From contig NC_089738.1 of assembly GCF_035083965.1 (NCBI RefSeq), positions 18,688,734-18,752,733 of the forward strand: DNA of 64,000 nt, written 5' to 3'. Positions 42,146-53,167 of the stretch are shown one piece after another (within the stretch, counting starts at the first letter, position 1; each line of letters opens with the position of its first letter). This DNA comes from Branchiostoma lanceolatum. Taxonomy: Eukaryota > Chordata > Leptocardii > Amphioxiformes > Branchiostomatidae. The position numbers and the translations under genes are program-made. Under the pieces are notes generated by a model. The model ran no database searches. It worked only from the letters and a program-made list of their open reading frames with translations, and had not been told where the DNA came from.

Positions 42146-44540
42146 ACACTCTCTCTTACCCTTTACTCCCCTCTCTCTCATTGGACATTGTTTCATTACC
42201 CTGGAAGCACCAACCAAATCAAATCGTTTTGGTCTACAGTGGGAATAACTGTGTGTTGCCTTTGCTTACCGTCAGCGTCCAAGGCAGTCAGAACCTCATC
42301 GTAAGTCATGTGGCTCAGCACCTCGAGTTTGGAGAGTTTTCCGTCTCCGTCCGAATCCAGGGGGTCGACCACCACGTTGTTGATGGTCTCGTAGATGAAC
42401 GTGAGCTGGTAAGCCTCCGCCACGTCCAGGGTTCCGTCTCCTGCACACATTAACCAGTTTGTATTAGAAAAAAAATACCGGTTTTTAGTGACAAATGTGC
42501 AAGATGTTGGCACATTGGCAGCCAAACCCGTAGTTTGTGTTGGCATGCTTTTGACAGATTAGACGAAGAGGCTCGGTTGGAGTCAAGAGCACAACGTTGG
42601 GTATGGCAGATGTCGAACCCGGGGCCTATTGGTTCTGAGTCCAACGCTCTAACCGTTGCGCCACACCGACGCCAGTTTGTATTAAATGACTACGAATCTA
42701 TGTTTTATATTACCTTCTCCAAGAAGGTTATGTTTTCGCTAGCGTTTGTATGTATGTATGTGTGCATTATTGTCCGTATATGTGTATGTATGTCTGTTTA
42801 TACGCGGAAGAATAACTTGAAAATGCCCTGGTGGATTGTATTGATATTTGGTACGTTGGTAGGTCTTAGGTAGAACCCGAAATGCTTAACTTTTGGGCAT
42901 CCTAGCGACTTTCTGAGGCACTGCAGCGACACCTCGGGGGAACCTTAATTTTGGTAAGGTGGTTATTATAGGGTACCTGGAAGAACTGAGAGCTAAACTT
43001 ACCGTTGAAGTCGAATTCGTTGTAGAAGTCTTGCAGGGTCATCCCGTTGTGGATTTCCGTGAAGGTGAGGTGATTATCGCCGTCCGTGTTGAGTTCGTAG
43101 AACTTGTCTCCGGTTCCCCACAGCTCGATGATCTGGGGCAGGTACAGGAACCCGTCGCCTGAACGTTAAGGATAATGTGTTCATTGCATGTAGGCCACGA
43201 GTCAATACAACAAATTGAACATAGTTTTCTTCTGTACACACTTTGTCTAGTCTTCTACAGACGTTTTATCTCCATCAGTCCATAATGTACAGTTTACATC
43301 GGCGGAAGGTGAACTTGGCAGGCTGATAGGTCGTTAATCATAAAGAGTCTGTAGAAGACTAAATAGAGGTTGTAAACCAACGAAAACTAAGTTCAATGCT
43401 ATTGAAGACATTATAGCTAAAATGAGGGCAAAATCTGGCATTGCCTTGGGAAGACAGTATGGACCAGCCCAAAACGATAACAGTTAAAGGACACTGGTTT
43501 AGATATGATTTGCAATGTCCAAATGGCTCAGACAATATTTTTCATCATATGAGTGTTGCATTTAAGACGATACATTCGCGACTGCTTCCATGACTGTTGA
43601 CGCAAAGCTATCTTTAAGTTAGAAAATATGCGTCTAACTACGATTTATATCTAAACTAATTATAGAGGCAGCAATTTTACCATGTTTTTCACAAAGTTAG
43701 TCGGACTCTTGATTTTTTAGTTTCAAAAAATTTGTGACCACCAGTTTGTTACAAAACCTAAATGTGGGCAGAAACTAATGGAGAAATTATAGAGTTAATC
43801 TGTAATTTGCTTACCATCTCTGTCCAGGGCGACCAGAGCCTCGTGCAGAGTCATGGTGTTGAACACCTCATCAAAGGAGACCAGCCCGTCTCCATCTGCG
43901 TCCAGTGGAACAGCCTGCCTTCATGGGAAACGGTCAAGAAAAACTGTGACTTCTCTGTAATTTTAACGTTTGGGGATGTTTTCTCACTGCAGCGACACGC
44001 AATTCGCCGCTATACAGAATGGTGTGTGAAAGGTAGCCTCTACCAGGCTCCGCGGATCGCTGGAAAAATAGTAGAAATCGGCCAAATAGAGTGAAAAGTA
44101 TGCCAAGGGTAGTCCGCTATGCAGGGAAGCTCAATAGGCCATCCCTGCATAGCTGACTACCCTTGGCATACTATTCATTCTATCTGGCCGATTTTTACTA
44201 TTTTTCCAGCCATCCGCGGAGCCTGGTGGAGGCTATGTGAAAAGTTTATGCGGTGACATTTTCTGATTGTCTACTGTGGCACAGCAGTAGTTACTTCTGA
44301 AATATAAGCAGCCGGTGCAGCGTGTCTGTAAAAACATCTGTTACGTCAAAGGGCGCCTATGTCTGTTGGCCAACTCAGGTTGAAGTCGCCGAAGGTTGTA
44401 CCAAACAAAGAAATGTACGTACATGGAGTACGGCACATTATGGTATATTAAAGTAAGGAATTAAGGTAAATGTTCAGCGCGTACCTCTTCATTGGAGACG
44501 CGGTTGCTAGGGCGACGAACAACAGAAGGAAGGGAGCCAT
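41131..44540 (-). CDS. efD: secreted 8-EF-hand protein, 248 aa
   Basis: Exons: 44540-44485, 43918-43815, 43158-43003, 42440-42270, 41831-41667, 41225-41131 (TGA). The signal peptide is MAPFLLLFVALATA, then SPMKRQ. Loops in order: DADGDGLVSFDE, DRDGDGFLYLPQ, NTDGDNHLTFTE, DFNGDGTLDVAE, DSDGDGKLSKLE, DADGDGSMTPAE, DDNGDGAVSIGE, DLDGSTYLEAGE. Loop 2 ends in Gln and loop 3 starts with Asn. A GEAHHHHM run follows loop 7. The C-terminus is short (STDPIIG). There is no transmembrane segment after the signal, so the product should be soluble in the secretory route or outside the cell. It is closest to efE. Confidence 0.9.
42059..42143. repeat. (CT)n microsatellite in efD intron
   Basis: An 85-bp pure TC run. 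The efE intron at the same position holds a shorter one (48687-48734). Confidence 0.98.
42549..42676 (-). repeat. SINE head, minus strand, in efD intron
   Basis: Read on the minus strand: GCGTCGGTGTGGCGCAACGG, B-box GGGTTCGACATC and an AACGTTGTGCTC body. A matching copy lies at the same place in efE (49285-49411). Confidence 0.8.
44034..44235. mobile_element. MITE (TTAGCCTCTACCAGG family), copy 2
   Basis: TAGCCTCTACCAGGCTCCGC on the left mirrors GCGGAGCCTGGTGGAGGCTA. CCGCTATGCAGGGA / TCCCTGCATAGC marks the centre. It is in the first efD coding intron. Confidence 0.9.
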
Positions 44541-44934
44541 GGTTGATGCAAAGATCTGAAATATGACCGTTATTGTTAGAACAAATGTTAGACAGAAGTT
44601 ACCTCCAACTTTATTTTTCAGAATTCCGTCGTCCACCATAAAATAAGATGAAAATGAAGTGTTCAAAGTAAGCGGAAAAATACAGCAATGCAACAATCAA
44701 AGAAACGTACATTGTAAGGAACCTGTTAAGTATATGTCGTACGTTTTGCGCAAAACAGCAAATTGAGGGAATTCTCGGGACAACCGTGAATAAGTAGTAA
44801 ACGAAAGGCTGATATGTGACAAAAGGTCTGCTAAAGATACTTTTCAACACTTCGTTCCGTTAACAAAATCCTACCTAAAAATCTTACGACGAATGTCACT
44901 GTACTTTAAGGCGAGTAGACTTACCAGTGCTGGC

Positions 44935-45000
44935 GTCTTAAAGTTGTTGAATGTGAATTATCTGAGATCTTAACACTCATGAGCCCTAATATATATAGAC
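44935..45000 (-). promoter_or_regulatory. efD core promoter and noncoding exon 1
   Basis: On the minus strand TATATATATTAGGGCTC (plus 44983-44999) is followed about 60 nt later by the donor GCACTG|GTAAGTC at 44935/44934. The acceptor is TATTTCAG before 44555. Confidence 0.7.
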
Positions 45001-45604
45001 GATGCCTGAGAAGGTGAACATGTTTCAGGCAACATTTATAGATTATGTCAATATAAACGTCTAAATATAATTTGAAAGCCATCAGCTACGTATACAAGCA
45101 ACATCCTCAACAAAACATGTCGATAAGGCAAATGTCAAGGATGCGTGTGCAAACAAGGCCAAACTTCTTATTTTCGTATTCACACAGAAATTAGTACATT
45201 GATATAGTGAATAGTTTTATTCCATACTTATGTCTTGTTCTATGTTAACTGTTGTTGCCATACTTTGTACCAGCTACAATAGTCGTGCAATAAAGTTCTT
45301 CTATAACAAATTATAACACATTTACAATTGCACAAATTTAGACAATCACACATTGTTACAAGGACCATTCCCACTGACTTTCTGGCTAGGGCGTGCTCCC
45401 TAGGACTCATCCCACCAAAGTTTCCTACAGTCAGTAGTTCCACTGCACTTTTTCAAACCGTTCAATCATGATTGAAATGCCCGCAAGGCGCCGTTTCATA
45501 AGTTTTATGGCAAATTTCAAGTGACAAATTGATGTTTATATTAACATATATAATCGTCTAATTGTAGTCCCATAAACGATATGCAACTGCAAGCAACGCG
45601 ACCA

Positions 45605-45715
45605 AGGCGTGTTAGGTGCCTTTCCCAAAGGCACAACATCGGTGGCGTCAGGGTTTCGAACCCGGGACCGCTGGGTTCTGGGCCGAACGCCCAGCCGTTA
45701 CCCCACACGACCCCA
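45605..45715 (-). repeat. SINE head, minus strand
   Basis: On the minus strand GGGGTCGTGTGGGGTAACGG, B-box GGGTTCGAAACC and TGTGCCTTTGGGAAAGGCAC are seen. It lies in the efD-efE intergenic block. Confidence 0.8.
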
Positions 45716-46169
45716 AACGGCCTTTTGTGTTTGTCCTCTTTGGCCTTGAGGTGGCGCCACACAGAAATGCCAGAAATAGTTCTACCTTGTAGGTCTAGAA
45801 GATAATCTTCCTGTCCTAAGTACTATAACGCCCGTGATAACAAAGAAAACGAAGATGGGGATGCGTTTATTTGCTGAGTTTGGCGTACCTACGGGTGACG
45901 TATCGTTTTTGATCATTAAATGGGTAAAAGGCGCACAGTTCTTTTGAAGTATGTAAGTAATTAACATTCTGGCTGTCGAAGACAACAACGTTTTTGGTCA
46001 GGGAGGGGGTCCATATGTCTTTTTTTTATTGAACAGTTAGGGCTATGCAGTCGAATATGTCTTTACATGGTTGTATTAATCACTGAGGGACTGGTCACAT
46101 AATATAGACATGATTCGTAATGTTGGTAAAAATAATCAGAGGAAAGAACAAAGTGGCCAATATGGCCAG

Positions 46170-46560
46170 GTGGTTCTTATACAGAGGTGGTCATTGGTGC
46201 AGTTGTGACTGTACATCAATGGACAGGTGGTCCTTATGTAGTGGTAGTCACTTGTACAGGTTTGACTGTATATCAATGGCCTGGTGGTCCTTATGTAGAG
46301 GTGGTCACTTGTACAGGTTTGACTGTATATCAATGGCCTGGTGGTCCTTATGTAGTGGTAGTCACTTGTACCGGTTTAACTGTATACCAATAGCCAGGTG
46401 GTCCTTATGTAGAGGTGGTAACTTGTACAGGTTTGACTGTATACCAATGGCCAGGTGGTCCTTATGTAGAGGTGGTCACTAGTACAGGTTTGACTGTATA
46501 TCAATGGCCAGTTGGTCCTTATGTAGAGGTGGTCAGTAGCACATGTTTGTCTGTATATCA
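46170..46560. repeat. 57-bp minisatellite downstream of efE
   Basis: About seven units of GGTGGTCACTTGTACAGGTT, TGACTGTATATCAATGG and CCTGGTGGTCCTTATGTAGA. One related unit lies downstream of efD (40090-40135) and two to three downstream of efF (52330-52470), so the array expanded in this block alone. The ORFs here are repeat translations. Confidence 0.9.
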
Positions 46561-46715
46561 ATAGTCAAGTGATGCTTAGGTCAATATGCAGGTGAATTTC
46601 AAGATAACTGATTGGAGCATGTGAGAAGTTTTGTTCCATTTCTTGGGCATGTGTTAGACTTGAATAAAAATAAGACATTAAACAAATAAGCAGGAAGCTA
46701 GTTTTTTTTAAGCAT

Positions 46716-46798
46716 TTTATTTCTTTCATGTTAACTTGTTCTTTGAATTTCAGCGTTCATCTTTGTCTGTCTGCTGATAGAATCCGCAGTGAGGTCGG
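46716..46798 (-). other. efE 3' UTR exon with poly(A) signal
   Basis: On the minus strand CATTTTTTCTCCAG precedes CCGACCTCACTGCGGATTCT, and AATAAA is at 46721-46716. The donor is TGAG|GTACAT at 47242/47241. Confidence 0.75.
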
Positions 46799-47033
46799 CT
46801 GGAGAAAAAATGGACAGGAAATGGTTAAAATTTCAGGGCTTCATATAACCACATCTGCAACATGCAATTCAGAAGAGAAAAAAGGGTTGCTGGAAATTAA
46901 ACACTTTGTGATACAATTCAACCAGAAAACTTGCATGTTCTCTACGTATAAGATTCTTGTGGTTTCGTTAACGTTAGGTCTATATCTGCCACAGGATGTG
47001 GTCACCATGTCTCATCAAAAAGCACGCCACTCG

Positions 47034-47143
47034 TTAGCCTCCGATGCAGACTCCTCCCGCCAGCAATAAGAAAAAAATGTAAAAGTATAAAACTGTAACC
47101 TGAAAAAGAAAACAGCCGGGAGGAGTCTGCATCGGAGGCTAAG
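47034..47143. mobile_element. Small hairpin MITE, about 110 bp
   Basis: TTAGCCTCCGATGCAGACTC with CTCCCG on the left is a perfect mirror of CGGGAGGAGTCTGCATCGGA with GGCTAA on the right. The A-rich centre has no frame. It lies in the efE 3' UTR intron. Confidence 0.9.
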
Positions 47144-47242
47144 GTTGATAAGTCTGGTACTTGAAGGCATGGCTGTATCTTTTTTTCTTAGATGGTATTA
47201 GGTACTTACTAGTATCAAATATAAGGAATGTAATAATGTACC

Positions 47243-48685
47243 TCAGCCTATGATGGGGTCAGTGCTAGGCATGTTCAGAATGATGTCCCACACAATGTAA
47301 AATCCGGCGTCTTCACCAGCTTCTAGGTAGGTACTACCTGTGGACAGTTGAATATAAAAGGTAAGTCGAGAAAGGTAAGAGATCCATCTCATCATATTTC
47401 CTTTTCTTCCTTTTGCTCTTCGTTTGTCTTTAACTGTCAAAAACCTAAACATTTGTACGATTTAGGTGCAGGCAGGTATACATGAGAAATACATGCACAG
47501 CTCAAATTTTACCTGCCATAACATGTATGTATCTAGTGTATTCCGCAGACATGTGCCAATGCTAACAATTAATATCTATGCATGTCACAATGCTTAAGTT
47601 TGGTACTGTATTGTTAGCAATGACACCTGGCTGTAGCACAAAGTGAACCAATAATTTGTGCCTTTAAGAAGATGACAGGCAGCATCGAAACGTCGGCCCT
47701 TGAAAAATGGATGGTTGTGAATGAAAAACTTTCTTATTCATTCTCCATCCTGATATAACTATTCACTCTGCAAGGCCCACTTGACAGTTTCTTGTCCTTT
47801 GTTCAAAAGAAAAAGAAAACTTCAGTGGTTCGGGTATGTGACTAGGGCGAAAGGCACTCTCTCACACACAATCCTTCAGGGAAAAGCGGAAGGTGCGCGG
47901 CCGCGGGGACGTCCCCGTCGGTCGTGGATCACAGATCTAAAGGAGCGGACCGGTCATTGAGCCAACCAGATGACCAGACTGGCGGAAGACCGCCAGCAGC
48001 GGAGAGCCTTAAGTGAAAAGTATGCTGCCCCGACGGCTGACTACGCTATGGGAGAGAGGGAGTGTGTGTGAGTGAGACGTTCGTACCGTCGAGATCGACG
48101 ATGTCGAAGACATTCTCCAGCTTCATGTGGTGGTGGTGGGCCTCGCCCGTGCTCACCACCCCGTCACCGTTGTCGTCTTGAGCGGCGACCCAGTCCGCGG
48201 TCTTGTTACCGAACAGGACCATCAGCTCAGCAGGGGTCATGGAACCGTCGCCTGCACGAGCAGAGAATTCGTCAGAAGTTACAAGAAATGTTTCCCGCTG
48301 CCTGTTTGTTTGTTGATTTGTTTGTTTGCTTACATAAGATGGCCAGATCAAGACCAAACACAACACCCCCCCCCAAAACACAGACACATACAGACGCACA
48401 TACTCTCTCTCTCTTCCCCTCTGTCTCTTTCTCTACCCCCCTCAAGGAAGCTGTCCCCTTCAGACACAATGTCATTATAAAAAATTAGGAAAATAAATAT
48501 GTACAGTAATGACAATAATGATCTTTTATAGTACATTCATGCCCTATCACGGGCTAAGTAAACGCTTGTAAATATAAAATACATAGTAACGTTCATATAA
48601 TGACACTGACAGGATTTCTAATACTAATCTAAAACTATGGTTCTAAAACTACTCTAATTCAAAACAAACACTGTATAAACATACA

Positions 48686-48737
<52 letters not shown>

Positions 48738-51077
48738 GGACATATTGCCTAGTTACCACCATGGAAACACCAAACTAATCAAATCTGTTTGGCCTACATG
48801 GAGAATGTTGTCTTTGCTTACCGTCAGCGTCCAAGGCAGTCAGAACCTCGCCATAAGTCATGTGGCTCAGCACCTCGAGTTTGGAGAGTTTCCCATCTCC
48901 GTCCGAATCCAGGGGGTCGTCCACCACGTTGTTGATGGTTTCGTAGATGTACTCTAGCTGGTACGATTCCGCCACGTCCAGAGTCCCGTCACCTACACAC
49001 ATGAACCAGTTTGTAAGTAAACAAAATTAACGCTTTATTACTGCATCAAATGTCCTCGGATCCCAGCGGATACGTACAGGGATTCCTCCGGAAGTATTCC
49101 AAAGCCCGTGCGGATTTAGTCGGATTCGTTACGTTGGATCCGTCAGTATCCGCCAAAAATACAGAAAAATCCCTGTACGTACCCGCCGGGATCCGAGGCC
49201 ATTTCGTGCAGTGATATAAAGCGTTAATTTTGTGTAGTAATGAATTTGCACGATATTGCAAATCTGTAGTTTGTTTTGATACACTTTTGTCGGATAAGCC
49301 GAAGAGGCTCGGTTGGCGTTGAGGGCACAACGTTGGGTATTGCAAGTATCGAACCCCGGACCTAATGGTTTTGAGTTCAACGCTCTTACCGTTGCACCAC
49401 AACGACGCCAGTTTGTATTAAAATACTAAGAATTTATATTTCATGTTACCTTCGCCAACTCAAGAAGGTTATGCTTTAGGTGCGTATTATTGTCTGTGTG
49501 TATTTATGTTTGTATGTGGATGAAGAGCACAACTTGAGAATGCCTGGATGGATTGTATTGATGTTTGCTACGTGTGTAGGTCTTAGGTAGACCTCAAAAT
49601 GATTAGATTTTGGGCATCATAGCAACTTTCTAAGGTACTGCAGCGGAACCTTCTTTAAATCAACCGTTGCTTTTTTTCTAGATGTGGTAATTACAGGGTA
49701 CCTCGAAGAGCTGAGAGTTAAACTTACCGTTGAAGTCGAACTGGTTGTAGAAGTCTTGCAGAGTCATCCCATTCTCGATTTCACGGAAGGTGAGGTGGTC
49801 GTCGCCGTCGATGTTGAGTTCGTAAAACTTGTCTCCGGATCCCCACAGCTCGATGATCTGGGGCAGGTACAGGAACCCGTCGCCTGGAGGTAAAAGAACA
49901 TCTGTTCATTGCACGTATGCTACGAGTAATTACAAGAAATTGAACATAGTTTTCCTTGGTTAAGAACGCTATTTAATTCATCTGCACATATTTCATATTC
50001 ATCAGTGCATAATGAACAATTCATATCGGTGCATGGTGAACTTGCTAACTGATAGACAGGTCGTCGAAGGGTCTGTAGAAGAACGGAATAGGGTTGCGAA
50101 CCAAATAAAACTATGTTCAGTTGCAAAGGCTACTGTTAAAGACATTATCGCTAAATTGAAGGCTAAATCTGGCATTGGTTTCTGTAGAAACTTGGAAGAC
50201 GGTATGGACTAGTCCAAAACTAAATAAGGTGAAGAAAATGTCAGAGAACAGAAAATGTTGAAGGAAACTAGATTTCAGATGATATATGGTGTCTGAAAGG
50301 CTCAGAAAATAATCTCCATCACAAGAGTGCTGGATTTAAGGCGATACATTCGAGACTGCTCCCAAGGTTGTTGTCGTAAAGCTCTCTTACAACGAACTGT
50401 CATTTACATATCAAAGAAGCAATTATGTTATTTACCAAGAAGGTCTGATTTTTAATTTTCTAGTTTTAACCAACGAGTATACTGACTGTGACCAATATTT
50501 TACAAAACCTAGATGTGGGTAGAAATTAGTGGAAAAACGATTGCTTTAAGGTTGTTTACCATCCCTGTCCAGGGCGACCAGAGCCTCGTGCAGAGACATG
50601 GCGTGGAAAACTTCATCGTAGGAGATCAGCCCGTCTCCGTTAACGTCTAGTCCACCGGTCTGCCTACATGGAAAAACGTCGAGAAAAACAAGGCGTGGGC
50701 TAGGTAATAACGCTTGGTTGTGTTGAAGAAACGTTTTACCCTATTCTATTAGAATTTTGATATCTACGTTTCCCTACGCTTGTACATACTGTTCAATCAC
50801 ACTGACATATATGCATGTGGTAAAGCACTTCGGTGTTATATTAAGCAGCCGGCGCCCCGTATCTACAAAACTAATGTGTTACAGTGGATATGTTTATTTA
50901 CCAAATCAGATTAATGATGCTGTAACGTTATATTGTACTCAACAAGGAAAAATAGGTAAATGAACTATGGAACATTAAGGTAAATCACGGTAAGAAATTA
51001 AGGTAAATGTTCAGCACGTACCTCTTCACGGGAGACGCTGTTGCCAGGGCAACGAACAACAGAAGGAAGGGAGCCAT
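47243..51077 (-). CDS. efE: secreted 8-EF-hand protein, 248 aa
   Basis: Exons: 51077-51022, 50663-50560, 49883-49728, 48992-48822, 48251-48087, 47337-47243 (TGA). The signal peptide is MAPFLLLFVALATA, then SPVKRQ. Loops: DVNGDGLISYDE, DRDGDGFLYLPQ, NIDGDDHLTFRE, DFNGDGTLDVAE, DSDGDGKLSKLE, DADGDGSMTPAE, DDNGDGVVSTGE, DLDGSTYLEAGE. Exon lengths are identical to efD, exon by exon, and introns share the SINE and CT tract. This is the clearest tandem pair in the window. It also has the HHHH run after loop 7. Confidence 0.9.
47821..48070 (+). mobile_element. LINE ORF2 C-terminal fragment next to the efE exon 48087-48251 donor
   Basis: The frame reads LQWFGYVTRAKGTLSHTILQ, then RPRGRPRRSWITDLKERTGH and QMTRLAEDRQQWRAL and YAAPTADYAMGE. 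The end lies about 15 bp from the splice donor. The gene is on the opposite strand. Confidence 0.85.
48687..48734. repeat. (CT)n microsatellite in efE intron
   Basis: A pure TC run followed by CATTGGACATATTGCCTAGT, the same flank as the efD tract at 42059-42143. Confidence 0.98.
49021..49233. mobile_element. MITE, about 213 bp
   Basis: ACAAAATTAACGCTTTAT mirrors ATAAAGCGTTAATTTTGT, and CCTCGGATCCCAGCGGATAC mirrors GTACCCGCCGGGATCCGAGG with few mismatches. It is immediately upstream of efE exon 48992-48822 and absent from the same efD site. Confidence 0.88.
49285..49411 (-). repeat. SINE head at the position shared with efD
   Basis: On the minus strand GGCGTCGTTGTGGTGCAACG, B-box GGGTTCGATACT and CAACGTTGTGCCCTC are seen. 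The flanking CGCCAGTTTGTATTAAA is shared with efD at 42671. Confidence 0.8.
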
Positions 51078-51279
51078 GGTTGTTGATGCAAGTAACTGAA
51101 AAGTGGCCGCCAAGAGCCATTGTTAGAATAAATGTTAGACAGAAGCAAGTTTCAACTTTTATAACACAATGCAGTCTTCCACCATAAAAAATACTGCGAA
51201 AATTTAGTGTCGAAAGAGAGCCATTACAGTTGACGAAGACCTGAAGACGAAGACTGTGCTTTAAAGCAAGTAGACTTAC

Positions 51280-51352
51280 CAGTGCTGAAGTCTTGAAGTT
51301 GTTGAATGTGAATTTTCTGAGATCTTCAAGATCTTAAGCCTTAATATAGAAG
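51280..51352 (-). promoter_or_regulatory. efE core promoter and noncoding exon 1
   Basis: On the minus strand CTATATTAAGGC (plus 51338-51349) precedes the donor GCACTG|GTAAGTC at 51280/51279. The acceptor is CACTTTTCAG before 51095. Confidence 0.7.
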
Positions 51353-51359
51353 ATACGTG

Positions 51360-52480
51360 GGAAGGTGAACAGGTTTTAGGTGATAGTAATAGATTATGTC
51401 AATATGAACGGCTAAATATAATCCCATTAACGTAATACAAGCAATATCCTCAACTAAACATACCGATAAGGCAAATGTCAAGGATTGGTGTGTAAGCGTT
51501 TGGCTAGAGTGGTTTTGACAGGAGTGTTTCATCCCACCAAAGCCTCCTACAGTAATAAGCTCCACTTCAGTTTTTCAACCGTTAAATCATGATTGAAACG
51601 GGCGTCAAACGCCCCTATTTTATTATTAGTATAACGTATTAAGGCATATTTCAAGCGACAAATATATCTAAAGCGTCTAAATAATCCACTTAACGATATG
51701 CAAGCAACATGTACATAGCCACCTAAATACCCAATCAACATTTGCCAAGTAAAGGGGCGGGGTGAGGGTCCCTGACAAAAAAGGCCCCTGACAAATGTTT
51801 GCTTGCCGGGGGCGCACCGAGCGCGGTGAAGGCCTTACATGTTTGTTCCCTTAGGCCTTGAGGACGCACCGCGCCACACCCAGGACTAAGCGGTCAGAAA
51901 TAGTTTTACCTTGTAGGTCTTGTTGACATCGTGTAGACTTCACATCGATCCTTAAATGTTTATAACTGTCACATATAATGTTACGCGCGTTGTAACAAAG
52001 AGAACTTAGACGTTTATTTGCTGAGTTTGGCCTAGCTATAGGGTGACATATCGTTTTTGATCATTGAATCGTTAAAAGGCGGATAGCTTTTAAAAGTAAG
52101 TTAATATAATAATGATAAAGAAAATGGTCTTTATTGCATATTCCTGCCCAGTAATTAACATTCTGACTGTCAAAGATAGCAACCTTTTTTGGTTAGGTAG
52201 GGGTTCCATATGTTTTCTTTTTATTAAACAGTTAGTCAAATATGTCTTTAAATCATTGTATCAAGCGGTGAGGGAATTGGCAGAAAATGGCACACAATAT
52301 TCATGATGTTGATAAAAATAATCCGTGAAAGTGGTCCTTATACAAAGGTGGCCACTAATACAGGTTTGACTGCATATCAATGGCCTTGTAGTTCTTATGT
52401 AGAGGGGCCAGGGTCACTGGTGTACACAGGTTTGACTGTACATCAATGGCCAGCCGGGCCTTAATGTAGATGTGATTACT
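51360..52480. other. efE-efF intergenic block; no gene seen
   Basis: It contains, in the same order as at 37800-40140, 45030-46130 and (partly) 57540-58560: the TATGTCAATATGAACG motif, GGCGCGCC/GGCGCACC-like segment (51800), TTGCTGAGTTTGGCCTAGCT (52018), the TTATTAAACAGTTAGTC segment (52225) and two to three units of the 57-bp repeat. Confidence 0.7.
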
Positions 52481-52839
52481 AGTGTAGTGTTAGACTGTAG
52501 CTGTGTGTTAACGTAGTTGACATCTCTCTCAATTATATGTACCCTAGATGCGCGGACCTTTGATGAGCTGCTGTTGGCGTAATTTTGAACTCTGACCTTT
52601 GAACAATGGTTAACGTTTGAAACGTGGTTAACGTTTATCGAAGGACTCGATAAAAATGACAAGCGAGCTCTGCCGATGTGCAAGTAAATTGCAACGTAAA
52701 TAACAGACCAATGAATTTTCTGTTCTGTTTCTTGGACACAAATATGACTTGAATAAGACAATATGGAAGACACAAAAAACTCAGGAAAGGTTGACATTTC
52801 TAATTGCAGTATTTTATTCGCTCTGTGTATAGATCTTAT

Positions 52840-52896
52840 GTTTTTATTTTTAGCTTCGCTGCTGGTGGAATCTGCAGTCGAGACACCATGTTTTGG
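52840..52896 (-). other. Probable efF 3' UTR exon with poly(A) signal
   Basis: On the minus strand TTCTTTTTCTCCCACAG precedes CCAAAACATGGTGTCTCGAC, with AATAAA at 52848-52843. The likely donor is TTTG|GTAAGATC at 53020/53019. An alternative AATAAA lies at 53103-53098, before that donor, so efF may also end without this intron. Confidence 0.5.
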
Positions 52897-53167
52897 CTGT
52901 GGGAGAAAAAGAAGAAGAGAAATTGGTGTCCATAGAATCATACTCTTAGATGCACACCATCAACATGCAATTAAGAAGAAATTCTACATAGAATACAATG
53001 AAGCGTAATATGATCTTACCAAATGTCAGCAGTGTTTTTCCTTTTGCGTATAATTCGTGAGGTTTTATTAGTTGCCTGGCTGACACAAGCTGTTATATTT
53101 ATTATGAAATAGCATGATTAATGCACACAATATATATTTAAAGAAAACATGTACTTATAGACTGTAG

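Noticed and set aside
41883-42453. Ser-Leu-rich frames of 121 and 149 aa on the plus strand
   Set aside because: They read through the CT microsatellite and the antisense of efD exon 42440-42270.
46120-46561. Repetitive frames (YSQTCTSDHLYIRTT and similar) on both strands
   Set aside because: They come from the 57-bp minisatellite; open on both strands and not conserved in the sister blocks.
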